Assembly (NCBI GenBank): GCA_027422505.1
Contig: JAPQWV010000331.1
Span: 372,001 to 436,000, forward strand
Reading direction: 5' to 3'
Source of the DNA: Craterostigma plantagineum
Taxonomy: Eukaryota; Streptophyta; Magnoliopsida; Lamiales; Linderniaceae
Length of the DNA: 64,000 nt
The notes below the pieces were generated by a model that made no database searches, was not told the DNA's origin, and saw only the letters and a program-made list of their open reading frames with translations. Made by a program: the position numbers and the translations under genes. Positions within the stretch are counted from its first letter, which is position 1. Each line of letters opens with the position of its first letter. Of this stretch, positions 41,866 through 51,735 are shown piece by piece.

Positions 41866-43373
41866 ATGTTGGTCCAACATTTGGATCAACGTAGCATATG
41901 TCGATTTTGATAGTTGCTGCTTTAATGTTTGGTTTAATATTCTGTTCTGTTTTCCTGTGAAATGACTTGATTCTTCTTGATTGGTCCCTAAATGAACCCG
42001 ACCCCTCTTTTATAGGCTCTTGGTAATACGTCCCTAGGTACACGGCATTCGCTGTGACGATGTACTCTTTGCGACTAAAAACCAATCCTTTTTGTGATTA
42101 GCATGCTTATAAACTCTCTGCTAGATATAGGCTCTCGGTAATAAAATTCCTTAGGTACACGGCATTCGCGGTGACGATGTATACTATGCGACAAAAAGCC
42201 GATCCTTGAGGCAAGGGAGTATAAGGGCAGTGCATAAATTCGGTTGGATATTTGAGGTGAAAGGGTAGAAATAAGGGGAACTGATTTTGAGAAGGATTAA
42301 GCAGATAAGTCTAGGATTATGGAATTAGAATGTTGAGTCAAATGTTGGGGCAACATGTGATTGTCAGTTCGATATTGCTACTTTAGTTGCTTTCGTTTTT
42401 ATTCGTGTCTGTCTTTAGTACTGTTTTTGTTAGTCTTGTGTGTCTAGTTTAGTTATCTCTCAGAATTGCATTAGAAACTCTCGAAGAACAGCTCTTTACA
42501 CTTGTCTCTATGTGTTCATCAACGTCGCTCAATCGGTGAGTATTTCTTGATTCTACTTTGACTTTTGATTTAGGTCTTTCTTTGGTTGAATCATGATTCG
42601 AAGTGCTCCTATTAACTCGCATTACTTAGTCTTCGAACTGCTTTTATATGCTCACATGAAGAATGAGTCAATTTACTAATTTTAGCTTCATCGTGACTTA
42701 GACTCCATATTTGCTCCTATGTGCTCGCGTGTTTGGTTTGGAAATATACTATTTTTAGCTCCATGATTTAATTAGGCAGTTTGTGAACCTATTTAGCACT
42801 CAATATGTGTCCAACGATTATTTTCTCAGTCACATTTTCTCCACTATCTGCGATTTTCTGTTAGTGGTGTGTGGTATTTGTAATCGTTGAAACATGCGTA
42901 TATGAAGTGATTTGATTGATCGAATCTTTTATTCACAAACCCTAGCTCCTTAACCGACCTCATTTCTCTCTGCCCCCGAATTACTCTCATCTCAATTTCT
43001 TTTGGATTTATCTTTGATTTCTTTATGGGAACTAACTTGTTTCTGAGTCTCAGAATGTTGACCCAGATGTTAGTCCCACATTTACCTCAACATCTGCAAG
43101 TTGGCTAACAGAGAAGTTCTGTGAGTTCTTTTTTTTTCTCTTTCTTCCCAAAAAGGGGGAGAAGGTTGTGCAGATAAAAAGGGGGAGATAAGAAAATTCA
43201 GGGGGAGCAGAATAAGGAACCGAACAAACAGGGGGAGCTGACCAAGAAGGAGAAGCAGTCGAGAAAGCGTTAGAAGGAAACTCCATACTCCATTGAGAAT
43301 TTTGCCTTCAGGGGGAGTTTTGGAACTTTTAAATCTGCACGGGTTTTGGGAAGAAAGATAAAAAGGGGGAGAT
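41866..43373 (+). other. 3' non-coding region of the SIRE-type element
   Basis: No long ORF. Two related blocks at about 42013-42066 and 42125-42190 share TAGGCTCT(T/C)GGTAATA and GGTACACGGCATTCGC(T/G)GTGACGATGTA. From 43150 on, GGGGGAG occurs at least six times, the last directly before the 3' LTR and acting as the likely polypurine tract. Confidence 0.75.
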
Positions 43374-44300
43374 TGTTAATGTTGACTAGCTCAGCTTTGA
43401 CAATGTTGGGCTAACATTTCAGCCAACATTGTTGTCTGTCAACATTCGATTTTATCTTTCATGCCCAAAACCGTTTAACCTTTTTTTGTAGCTTTATTTA
43501 CTGATATGCAGGACGTGGTAAAGTGCTAAAACGAGTCCAAACCGTGTGGAAAGCGTGTGGAGTTGCTTGAACGAATTTAGGAAGTGCACTTACCATAAAT
43601 AGAAGATTTGAAGATCAAAAGAGATCAAGTCAAGCTACGACCAAGATTAGAAGATCTGAATATCAAGGAGATCCAGTCAATCAGTTTACCATAAATAGGA
43701 GATAAAGGATCGGCCAATGAGATGAGAAGATTCGAACTAAATATATACTATATTTAGGGAGATCTTCGAAGAGATATTTGAAGAGATATTCAAGGGATCT
43801 TTTTACCAATTCAAGAGGGAGCCAAGGTCTATAAATAAGAGTTATTTTCGAGCTGCAACTGACGACTTTCGAGAGAGCTTTCAAGAAGTAACTTTGAGCA
43901 ACATATTGAGCGAAAAAACGATGAGCGAAACACATATCGAGTTTGAGCGATTTTTACTTCTTGCGAGAGTTGTCTTTTAGTCTAGCTTTTCAGAGGTCGT
44001 GAGATCTTGTAGGTTTAGAATCCTTTTTGATTCGTTCCGTTTGCTAGACTAGTTTTACCTATCTTTTTCGATAGTTTTTGTAATCCATCTTTCTAGTGGA
44101 TCTTTACCCTTTGGGGCTCGCAGCAAGTTATTTGACTTGCTGCACAAAAACATCTCTTGTGTTCGTTTCGTTTTTATCACTAAGTATCTATCATTTCCGC
44201 TGTGCGTTATAAGAGAGTGTGAGTGTTAACCCAACATCACGTCCAACATCAGTTTACAACTTAGTGTTTTTTACATCCATTGTGTACGGGACCACCATCA
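43374..44300 (+). repeat. 3' LTR of the SIRE-type element (927 bp)
   Basis: Same sequence as the 5' LTR apart from one A fewer in an A run near 43912. Followed by target duplication GGATG and then UBP intron 1. Confidence 0.93.
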
Positions 44301-45855
44301 GGATGTATCTACACTTCACTTTCAATTTTTTTTTTTTTTGGTTTTACCTTTTTTTTTTCGCTGATTGCTAAAATCAATGTTAGCAGTTGCGCATTTCACA
44401 ATGTTGTGTGTTGAATAGATGTGTACGTCAATCTGTTGTAATTTGGATCGAATCGTGCCGCCATTTGTACGGATTGTCCTTGTTGCCTGTTTTTAGTGTG
44501 GTGATGGATGAATAGTTGCGGTAGACTAGGGTTTTGTTATGAGTGAGAGGGGAGTGCCTTAATTATTTTCATCTCCCATCTTTTAGTTATGTTTGTTGAT
44601 TTAATGTGCTTGAAGGGGTCTGTTTCTCTTCATTTCTTTGCTTTTTCTTTCCTCATCCTATTTTGGTATGAGTTTGAACCAAGTCGTTGTGGGATGTTAT
44701 TTATTAAAGAAAATTCATTCGTTTTGGTATCTTATTTAATTCATTTTTTGCCTTTTTCCTGCAGCAGCAGGAAGACAAAGAGATGCTAGTCCCTCACTCT
44801 GATTTAGTTGAAGGTCCTCTGCCTATGGAAGGTATGTTTGTCTTTATAAATTTACAGATATACTTGTTAACTAATGTGCTGGCATTGTTAACAGTATGGT
44901 CGGTGTCCTAATTTTTATCTGCTTATTTTTGCATAAATGGCATACGTATTGATTAGTTCGGTATTCATGGTTTTAGTTCTGTTTGCTGGGGAGCTGTCGA
45001 GAACCAGGTGAGCGATGAGCCGCAAGCTTCGCGATTCACGTGGGCGATTGAGAACTTTTCCCGGTTGAATACAAAGAAACTTTACTCCGATGTCTTTGTC
45101 GTTGGGGGTTATAAATGGTATTTGCACGCTTTACATGTGGATTTATCTATTTTGACTTAGCTGTTGTCCTGCATGTAAAGTGAAATCATGCTTCTTGTTG
45201 CTCATGAAAACCATTCATTTAGTTAGAAGCCCTTGATATGTTTAGATTATGTCTGTATGAGATGGTAAAAATATTCTATTTTCATCTCATTTTTTTTTGG
45301 TTTATGAAGGCGGGTGCTTATATTTCCGAAAGGGAATAACGTGGACTACTTGTCAATGTATCTTGATGTGGCTGATTCAGTTGTCATATGGGTGGAGTCG
45401 ATATGCACAGTTTAGCTTAGCAGTAGTTAATCAAATAAATAGCAAATACACAATTAAAAAAGGTATCTATCTGTTATTGTTGTGAACTAATCTTGATCAA
45501 TTAGTTATGTAACGCCACCCCGTACGAAAGTTATTGAGATTGGTTGTTTGAAATCTAAAATTTTACATTCACATTATAGCTGATATTGCATGTGATGGAG
45601 AAAATATACAAATAGAGAAAAATGGTTCCCGCGATAATATTATTTTCCTTGTACTTCAGCTGCTCGTTGCGCCGGAATTTTTTGTCAGTTATAAAACATC
45701 CACTGCATATTATGACCCTGTGATGTACTAATTTCCAACTCTGGGGTTTGCAGATACACAGCACATCAGTTCAACCAGAGGGAGAGTGATTGGGGTACCT
45801 GTGTCATTGAAGCTGATGTTGCAGTGCGTAAGGTTGTTGATTACTGGTCATATGA

Positions 45856-46287
45856 TGTTAGACGTTACTCAAGACGTCCCGCTAAGAAGCCTAGCGAACC
45901 GCGGGACGATGGGTCGGGCCGAGAAATGCAAGATGATGTTTTGGGCCGAGACATGAATGCGATGGTAGAGATTGATCAAATCAAGGAGGAGAATCATTTG
46001 GCTTGATCCTAGCCACTTTTCATTCTTGGAGTTATGATCCCTTAATTCAAGCTCGTAATAAAGTTTACTGATTTTTAGTTTATTTCCTTTTGTAGTTATT
46101 TGGAGGAGCTTAAGTATGCGTGTTATTTGGATTAGATGGGGGTATGTGAGTAAGGAGGTGAATAAGGGATGAGAGCGTCCTCTCATGGCTATGATTGTTT
46201 AAATAAATATTACCCATCAGTTCTTTCGTGTCCATTTTACATCGTTTCTTTTCGTAATTCCTCTACAAAGTGGTCTTAACTCTAACA
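45856..46287 (+). repeat. 5' LTR of the Reina-type element
   Basis: TGTTAGACGTTACTC... to ...CTTAACTCTAACA, inverted termini TGTTAGA/TCTAACA. The interior begins AATTGGTCCGACC, the probable PBS region. Confidence 0.92.
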
Positions 46288-46310
46288 AATTGGTCCGACC
46301 CTGCCGCGAC

Positions 46311-47927
46311 ATGACGCGTTCAACCGATCAACGATTCGAGGGGTTAGAGAAGACCGTGGAATCACTAAGCACTTCGCATACCCAACTTGCGACGCAAATG
46401 GAGGAGATCCTAGCATTATTGAAAGCTCAAACCCCACCAAACCATATGCCGACGGTGGAGACGACCACCTCAGATCCACCCCCGGAATTCAACATAGGTG
46501 ACTCTCTACCGGAAATGGTCCAACGTCGCGTGGAACTTCCAACGTTCAACGGCACAGACCCCCATGGATGGCTAGCACAAGCCGATCATTATTTTGTTCT
46601 CAATCGAACTCCGGTCTCTCAATGGATCTCATGCGCCATGATATGCATGGAGGAAACCGCTAAACCTTGGATACGATGGCTACTCAAAACACATCCCAAT
46701 ATCACGTGGGAGGTTTTCACGCGGAAGTTAATCGACACATTCGACAACCAGCACGTGGGCCGCCCGGTACAACGTCTCGCTAGCGGTCAACAGTCAGGCC
46801 CGATTGACAATTATTTTCACGAGTTCATACGCATGGTGTCTAATCTGCCCGATATTCCGGTCTATCAACATTTAGACTTCTTCTTAATGGGCATGCACAT
46901 CACATAGAGGGATGAAGTTGCCGTCTTAAGCCCGTACTCGGTGGAAAATGCTTTTGAAATTGCTCGGGGCATCGAACGCAAACTCCTGCGACAACAGACT
47001 GGGGACTATACCACTATGATCAATCGAGCGTCATCTTACCAACAGCCCACACGGACCACGCAATTCTCACGTTACTATCACAATCCGCCTACGCCGACCC
47101 GAGAAACTCGTTCTACCGATCGATATGTTCCGCCACACATTCGGTCAAATACGACACCACCTACTTCGATGCCTCGTCAAAGGCCATTCCAGCGGCTCTC
47201 AGATCGCGAACTACAGGACCTACGCGAGAAGGGCCTTTGTTTTCGTTGCCGTCAACCGTTTGTGAAGGGTCAACATGTCTGCCCACGGAAGGAATTTCGA
47301 ATGATCATAGGCGGCGAGGATGAACTTCCATGTGAATCGGAGCTTACCGGAATGGAGGAGTTTGATACCACCGACGTGACCGAGGAGGAACACGTGACGA
47401 ACCTCGCAGGAGATTTGACGATGTTGACATTGCCATTATTTGCACTAGGCGGCATCTCGGGACCACAAACACTCAAGTTATTTGGGATCATCAATCAAGT
47501 TAAGGTTATAACTATGATTGACAGCGGCGCGAGTCACAACTTTATTTCTGCTTCTCTGGTAGAGCGTTTAAAGTTGTCGACGACAGGGGATTTGAATTTC
47601 CAAGTGCGACTAGGAAATGGTAAATTCGAACCAACGTTAGGGGTCTGCCATGGGGTGCAACTACAGCTGGGAACGTGTGCAATCAAGTGCGATCTATTCG
47701 TTTTTGACCTAGGTGGCGTCGACGTGATCCTCGGAGTAGATTGGCTTCGAACGTTGGGGGACATCAAACTCGACCTAGCAAAGTCAACAATGAAATTTGA
47801 GCATGAGGGTTTGTCTCGCTGTTTATCGGGCGAGGCGAATTTAACACGTGCACCGGTTAGTAGCCGATCTCTAAGCAAATTGGGTGGTAATGTCGATTCT
47901 TTTTGGTGTTTTTCTGTGTCAGAGCAG
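46311..47927 (+). pseudogene. Reina-type Gag and protease, one in-frame stop
   Basis: From the ATG at 46311 (MTRSTDQRFEGLEK), a coiled-coil N-terminus, then the Gag core (VELPTFNGTDPHGWLAQADH). A TAG at 46905 interrupts, and the same frame continues with a basic linker, the zinc-knuckle-like CFRCRQPF..GQHVC and a retropepsin IDSGASHNFIS near 47516, then GVDWLRTLG. It is cut at 47927 by the nested copia. Confidence 0.88.
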
Positions 47928-48486
47928 TGTGAGGAGCAAGTTCAAATCAAGCTGACTTGGGTGAATGGAGCTCAATGTAACAGCAGAAGAATTAAAGTGT
48001 TACAGCTGAGAAGTGTTCAAGTATAAACCAAGTCAGTAAAGTCGTCGATAGAAACAGACTGAAGTCGTCGAGCTCGGAATAACTAATAAAGACGTTTATG
48101 CTAGCAGCGGTTTCAACTGAGGCGTTGGATGTTTGAGTTAGTTAGATAAGCGTTGATACGTTTTCTGTTTAAAAGACGAGTATAAAAGGAGAGGCCCGTA
48201 GATGGTACTGTTCATCGTCTTCTATTTTCAGTTTTGAGCTTGTGAAACAGTGAGCTGAGAGAGTTGATTCTTGAGAGGGCTCTGTAGCTGTGTGAGCTTG
48301 TAATTCGATCCACCTCAGTGAGAATAAAACACTTTTCTTGGTCCCGTGGAGTAGATCGAAAGATCGAACCACGTATATCGTTTGTCGATTTTCTATTCTG
48401 TTTTCGTTCGTTACAGATTTATCTCAAGCTCGATCCAATCACAAGAATCTGCCGTGGGTATCTCAATTTCAGTCTGATTCTCAACA
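47928..48486 (+). repeat. 5' LTR of the RT-less copia
   Basis: TGTGAGGAGCAAGTTC... to ...TGATTCTCAACA. TATA-like GTATAAAAGGAG at about 48179. Confidence 0.9.
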
Positions 48487-48524
48487 ATTGGTGCGGGCGA
48501 GTCGTGGATCGAAGCACGGGTAAG

Positions 48525-51116
48525 ATGAATTCAACTAAATTGGATATAGACAAATTCACGGGATCGAATGACTTCGGCTTGTGGCGAGTGAAGATGGAGG
48601 CGTTGCTGATCCATCAGGGACTAGAAGATGCGATCAAGGACGTCGAAGTAGTGACGGTAACGACGAATGGAACAGAGGTGCCCGTGGGGACGGCGGCCGA
48701 GCCGGTGGATTCAAAGATTTCTCAAAAGGCTCGAAGTATCATAATCTTGAGCCTTGGCGACGCTGTTCTGAGGAAGGTTTCGAAGGAGAAGACGGCGAAG
48801 GAGCTGTGGAAGAAGCTGGAGAGTCTGTATCTGACAAAAACCTTGGCCAATCGACTTTATCTGAAGCAAGCATTATACTCTTTCAAGATGGTAGAAGAGA
48901 GACCGATTGAAGAGCAAATGGACACCTTCAATAAGCTGTTACTTGATCTTGAAAACATCGGGGTGAAGCAAGAAGAGGAGGATAAGGCGCTGTTACTTCT
49001 CTGTTCACTGCCACGAAGTTATTCAACATTCAAAGACTCGATGCTATATGGGAGGGATGCGGTTACTCTTGATGATGTGCAAACGGCCATTAGCTCGAAG
49101 GTGTTGAACAACAAAATCGACAGCAAGATCGAGGTGGAGTCTGGGGCAGCAGAGGGTCTGTTTGTCAGAGGCAAATCGGGGAAGATGCACAGCAAGAAAG
49201 GCTGTGGAGCTGAAAAACCGATGGTGAAAAGCAAGGTGTTCAAGTGTTTTCATTGCCATGAAGAGGGACACATCAAGAGGAAGTGTCCAAACCGGCACAA
49301 GGAATATAAAAACACAGATTTAGGAGCAAATTCTTCATATCTGATGGAAGGTTATGAGTCTGCCGAGGTTTTATCTGTGGTTGAAAGAGCCTCTGAAAAA
49401 TCATGGATTCTTGATTCCGGCTGTTCTTTTCATATGAGTCATAACAGGGAATGGTTTAAGGGTCTGAGATTGATGGATGGTGGCTCAGTATTGCTGGGAA
49501 ATGATGAAGCACTTGAGGTTAAAGGCATTGGGAATGTTGCTGTTAAATTGCAGAATGGAAGTGAGATGATCTTGAGGAATGTGAGGTTTGTTCCCGGTAT
49601 AAGGAGGAATCTGATCTCCATAGGAATGCTTGATGAAGAGGGATACTCAATCAGGGTTGGAGCAGGGCAGATTTCTGTGATGGAAGGAGCAAACACTGTC
49701 ATGAAAGGATCAAAGAAGCGAGGGATTTATTTTCTGCAGGGGTCAGCTATTTCAGACCTTCTAGCTGCTGTGGTTGAGGATGACAGGGCATGGCTATGGC
49801 ACCAAAGGCTAGCCCACGTGAGTGAGAAAGGGCTCATGGAACTGTCCAAGCAAAATCTGTTGGGAAAGGACAAGATCAGTGAACTCAAGTTCTGTGAAAA
49901 TTGCATTCTGGGCAGAGCTCACAGACAGAAATTTGGCTCGAAACAGCTGATTGCAGGTGGAGTTCTTGATTATGTGCATGCAGATTTGTGGGGGCCAGCA
50001 AGTGTAGAATCACTCTCAGGTGGTAGATATTTCATGTCCCTAATTGATGATCACTCAAGGAAGGTTTGGGTACTGATACTGAAGTCGAAAGATCAAGCCT
50101 TGAGCAGGTTTAAAACCTGGAAACTGCTGGTGGAGACTGAGACTGGGAAGAAGGTAAAGAGGCTTCGAACTGATAATGGTCTTGAGTTTTGCTCAAAGGA
50201 TTTTGACATGTTCTGTAAATCTGAAGGGCTGGCTAGGCATAGGACTGTGCCTTACACACCACAGCAAAACGGATTGGCAGAGAGATACAATCGAACCTTG
50301 CTAGAAAGGACTCGATGTATGATGATTTCAGCAGGTTTACCAAAGAAGTTTTGGGCTGAAATTGTGATGACTGCTGCCTATCTCATGAACAGATGCCCAT
50401 CAACTGCTATTGGAATGAAGACACCTGAAGAAAGATGGTCAGGGAAGCCACCAAACTTGGAACATCTCAGAGTTGTGGGATGCACAGCATATGCTCACAC
50501 AAGGAAAGACAAGCTTGATGCTCGAGCTGTTAAGTGCATGTTTCTGGGATATCCTGAGGGAGTTAAGGGATACAAGCTATGGTGCTTAGAAGCTGGCATG
50601 GGAAAGGGTCTTATTAGCAGGGATGTCGTGTTTAATGAAAGGGAAATGGCATACAAGACACAAGGGAAAAACAGTCTAGGAGCAGAAAATTCTGAGAAGA
50701 CTGGATCTGTGGAGTTCGAGGTGGAGCATCATGGATCAGACAGTGATGGAAATCCTGAGGAGAATGGTCAGACAGGAAGCTGGCTAGGTGGAGCTGACGA
50801 GGATCAGGAAATGACTGAAGATCAGCAAGATTACAACTTAGTCAGGGACAGAGCAAGGAGGGAAGTTAGAGCTCCCTCTCGGTTTGGCTTCGCTGATAAT
50901 GTAGCTTTTGCATTTGCTGCTACTGCAGTAAGAAATCTGGGAAAGGCTCGATCATATGATCAAGATATGAAGAGGAAAAGGAGCTACAAATGGAAGAAAG
51001 CTGTTAAACACAGGTGGAGCTCGAGGTTGAGTTCTGATGGCAGAACAGCCATGAGAGTTTCAGACATCATTGCAAATAAATGTCTGAAACTGGGTGGCTG
51101 TCTCAAGCTCCCCTGA
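48525..51116 (+). CDS. Copia Gag-protease-integrase ORF without RT
   Basis: A continuous frame of 863 residues from the first ATG after the LTR (MNSTKLDIDKFTGSNDFGLW). Gag (UBN2) runs about 1-220, knuckle CFHCHEEGHIKRKC about 240, protease WILDSGCSFHMSH about 290, GAG-pre-integrase LWHQRLAHVSEKG about 420, integrase core with DLWGP, RTDNGLEF and TPQQNGLAERYNR about 485-600. After residue about 815 (SYDQDM..RSYKWKKAV, normally just before RT) it jumps to a short tail and stops. The deleted part is exactly RT and RNase H. The open frame despite this loss suggests trans-mobilisation with selection or very recent origin. Confidence 0.88.
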   Translation: MNSTKLDIDKFTGSNDFGLWRVKMEALLIHQGLEDAIKDVEVVTVTTNGTEVPVGTAAEPVDSKISQKARSIIILSLGDAVLRKVSKEKTAKELWKKLESLYLTKTLANRLYLKQALYSFKMVEERPIEEQMDTFNKLLLDLENIGVKQEEEDKALLLLCSLPRSYSTFKDSMLYGRDAVTLDDVQTAISSKVLNNKIDSKIEVESGAAEGLFVRGKSGKMHSKKGCGAEKPMVKSKVFKCFHCHEEGHIKRKCPNRHKEYKNTDLGANSSYLMEGYESAEVLSVVERASEKSWILDSGCSFHMSHNREWFKGLRLMDGGSVLLGNDEALEVKGIGNVAVKLQNGSEMILRNVRFVPGIRRNLISIGMLDEEGYSIRVGAGQISVMEGANTVMKGSKKRGIYFLQGSAISDLLAAVVEDDRAWLWHQRLAHVSEKGLMELSKQNLLGKDKISELKFCENCILGRAHRQKFGSKQLIAGGVLDYVHADLWGPASVESLSGGRYFMSLIDDHSRKVWVLILKSKDQALSRFKTWKLLVETETGKKVKRLRTDNGLEFCSKDFDMFCKSEGLARHRTVPYTPQQNGLAERYNRTLLERTRCMMISAGLPKKFWAEIVMTAAYLMNRCPSTAIGMKTPEERWSGKPPNLEHLRVVGCTAYAHTRKDKLDARAVKCMFLGYPEGVKGYKLWCLEAGMGKGLISRDVVFNEREMAYKTQGKNSLGAENSEKTGSVEFEVEHHGSDSDGNPEENGQTGSWLGGADEDQEMTEDQQDYNLVRDRARREVRAPSRFGFADNVAFAFAATAVRNLGKARSYDQDMKRKRSYKWKKAVKHRWSSRLSSDGRTAMRVSDIIANKCLKLGGCLKLP

Positions 51117-51176
51117 GAGCAGGGGAAGGAGGGCCAAGCAAGGTGTGTGTGTTGATTTAAACTTGAGGTGGAGAAT

Positions 51177-51735
51177 TGTGAGGAGCAAGTTCAAATCAAG
51201 CTGACTTGGGTGAATGGAGCTCAATGTAACAACAGAAGAATTAAAGTGTTACAGCTGAGAAGTGTTCAAGTATAAACCAAGTCAGTAAAGTCGTCGATAG
51301 AAACAGACTGAAGTCGTCGAGCTCGGAATAACTAATAAAGACGTTTATGCTAGCAGCGGTTTCAACTGAGGCGTTGGATGTTTGAGTTAGTTAGATAAGC
51401 GTTGATACGTTTTCTGTTTAAAAGACGAGTATAAAAGGAGAGGCGCGTAGATGGTACTGTTCATCGTCTTCTATTTTCAGTTTTGAGCTTGTGAAACAGT
51501 GAGCTGAGAGAGTTGATTCTTGAGAGGGCTCTGTAACTGTGTGAGCTTGTAATTCGATCCACCTCAGTGAGAATAAAACACTTTTCTTGGTCCCGTGGAG
51601 TAGATCGAAAGATCGAACCACGTATATCGTTTGTCGATTTTCTATTCTGTTTTCGTTCGTTACAGATTTATCTCAAGCTCGATCCAATCACAAGAATCTG
51701 CCGTGGGTATCTCAATTTCAGTCTGATTCTCAACA
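51177..51735 (+). repeat. 3' LTR of the RT-less copia
   Basis: Matches 47928-48486 with differences such as GGCGCGTAG versus GGCCCGTAG and GTAACTGTG versus GTAGCTGTG. Followed directly by Reina pol sequence. Confidence 0.9.

Larger units (their letters stand above)
35776..44300 (+). mobile_element. SIRE/Maximus-type Ty1/copia element
   Basis: LTRs 35776-36703 and 43374-44300 flank an interior of about 6.7 kb. GGATG duplications at 35771-35775 and 44301-44305. The LTRs look identical except for one base in an A run, implying very recent insertion. The interior has gag-pol in several frames and a 1.5-kb non-coding 3' region with repeated GGGGGAG motifs, as in SIRE-type elements; no envelope-like ORF was found. 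The element landed exactly at the exon 1 donor of the UBP12-like gene. Confidence 0.92.
47928..51735 (+). mobile_element. Copia element lacking RT/RNase H, nested in Reina
   Basis: LTRs of 559 bp (47928-48486 and 51177-51735) with only about three substitutions noticed. The interior of 2.69 kb is a single open frame for Gag-PR-IN. No RT or RNase H sequence exists between the LTRs. Flanking pentamers are AGCAG (left) and ATTAC (right), so no target duplication is visible. Purine tract GAGGTGGAGAA precedes the 3' LTR. Confidence 0.9.

Noticed and set aside
41866..43373. Envelope-like ORF expected in SIRE-type elements
   Set aside because: No frame longer than about 100 residues is present here; only non-coding purine tracts and short repeats.
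45869..46186. 105-residue minus-strand ORF repeated at 54639-54956
   Set aside because: Located within both Reina LTRs; no domain; an LTR duplicate and not a gene pair.
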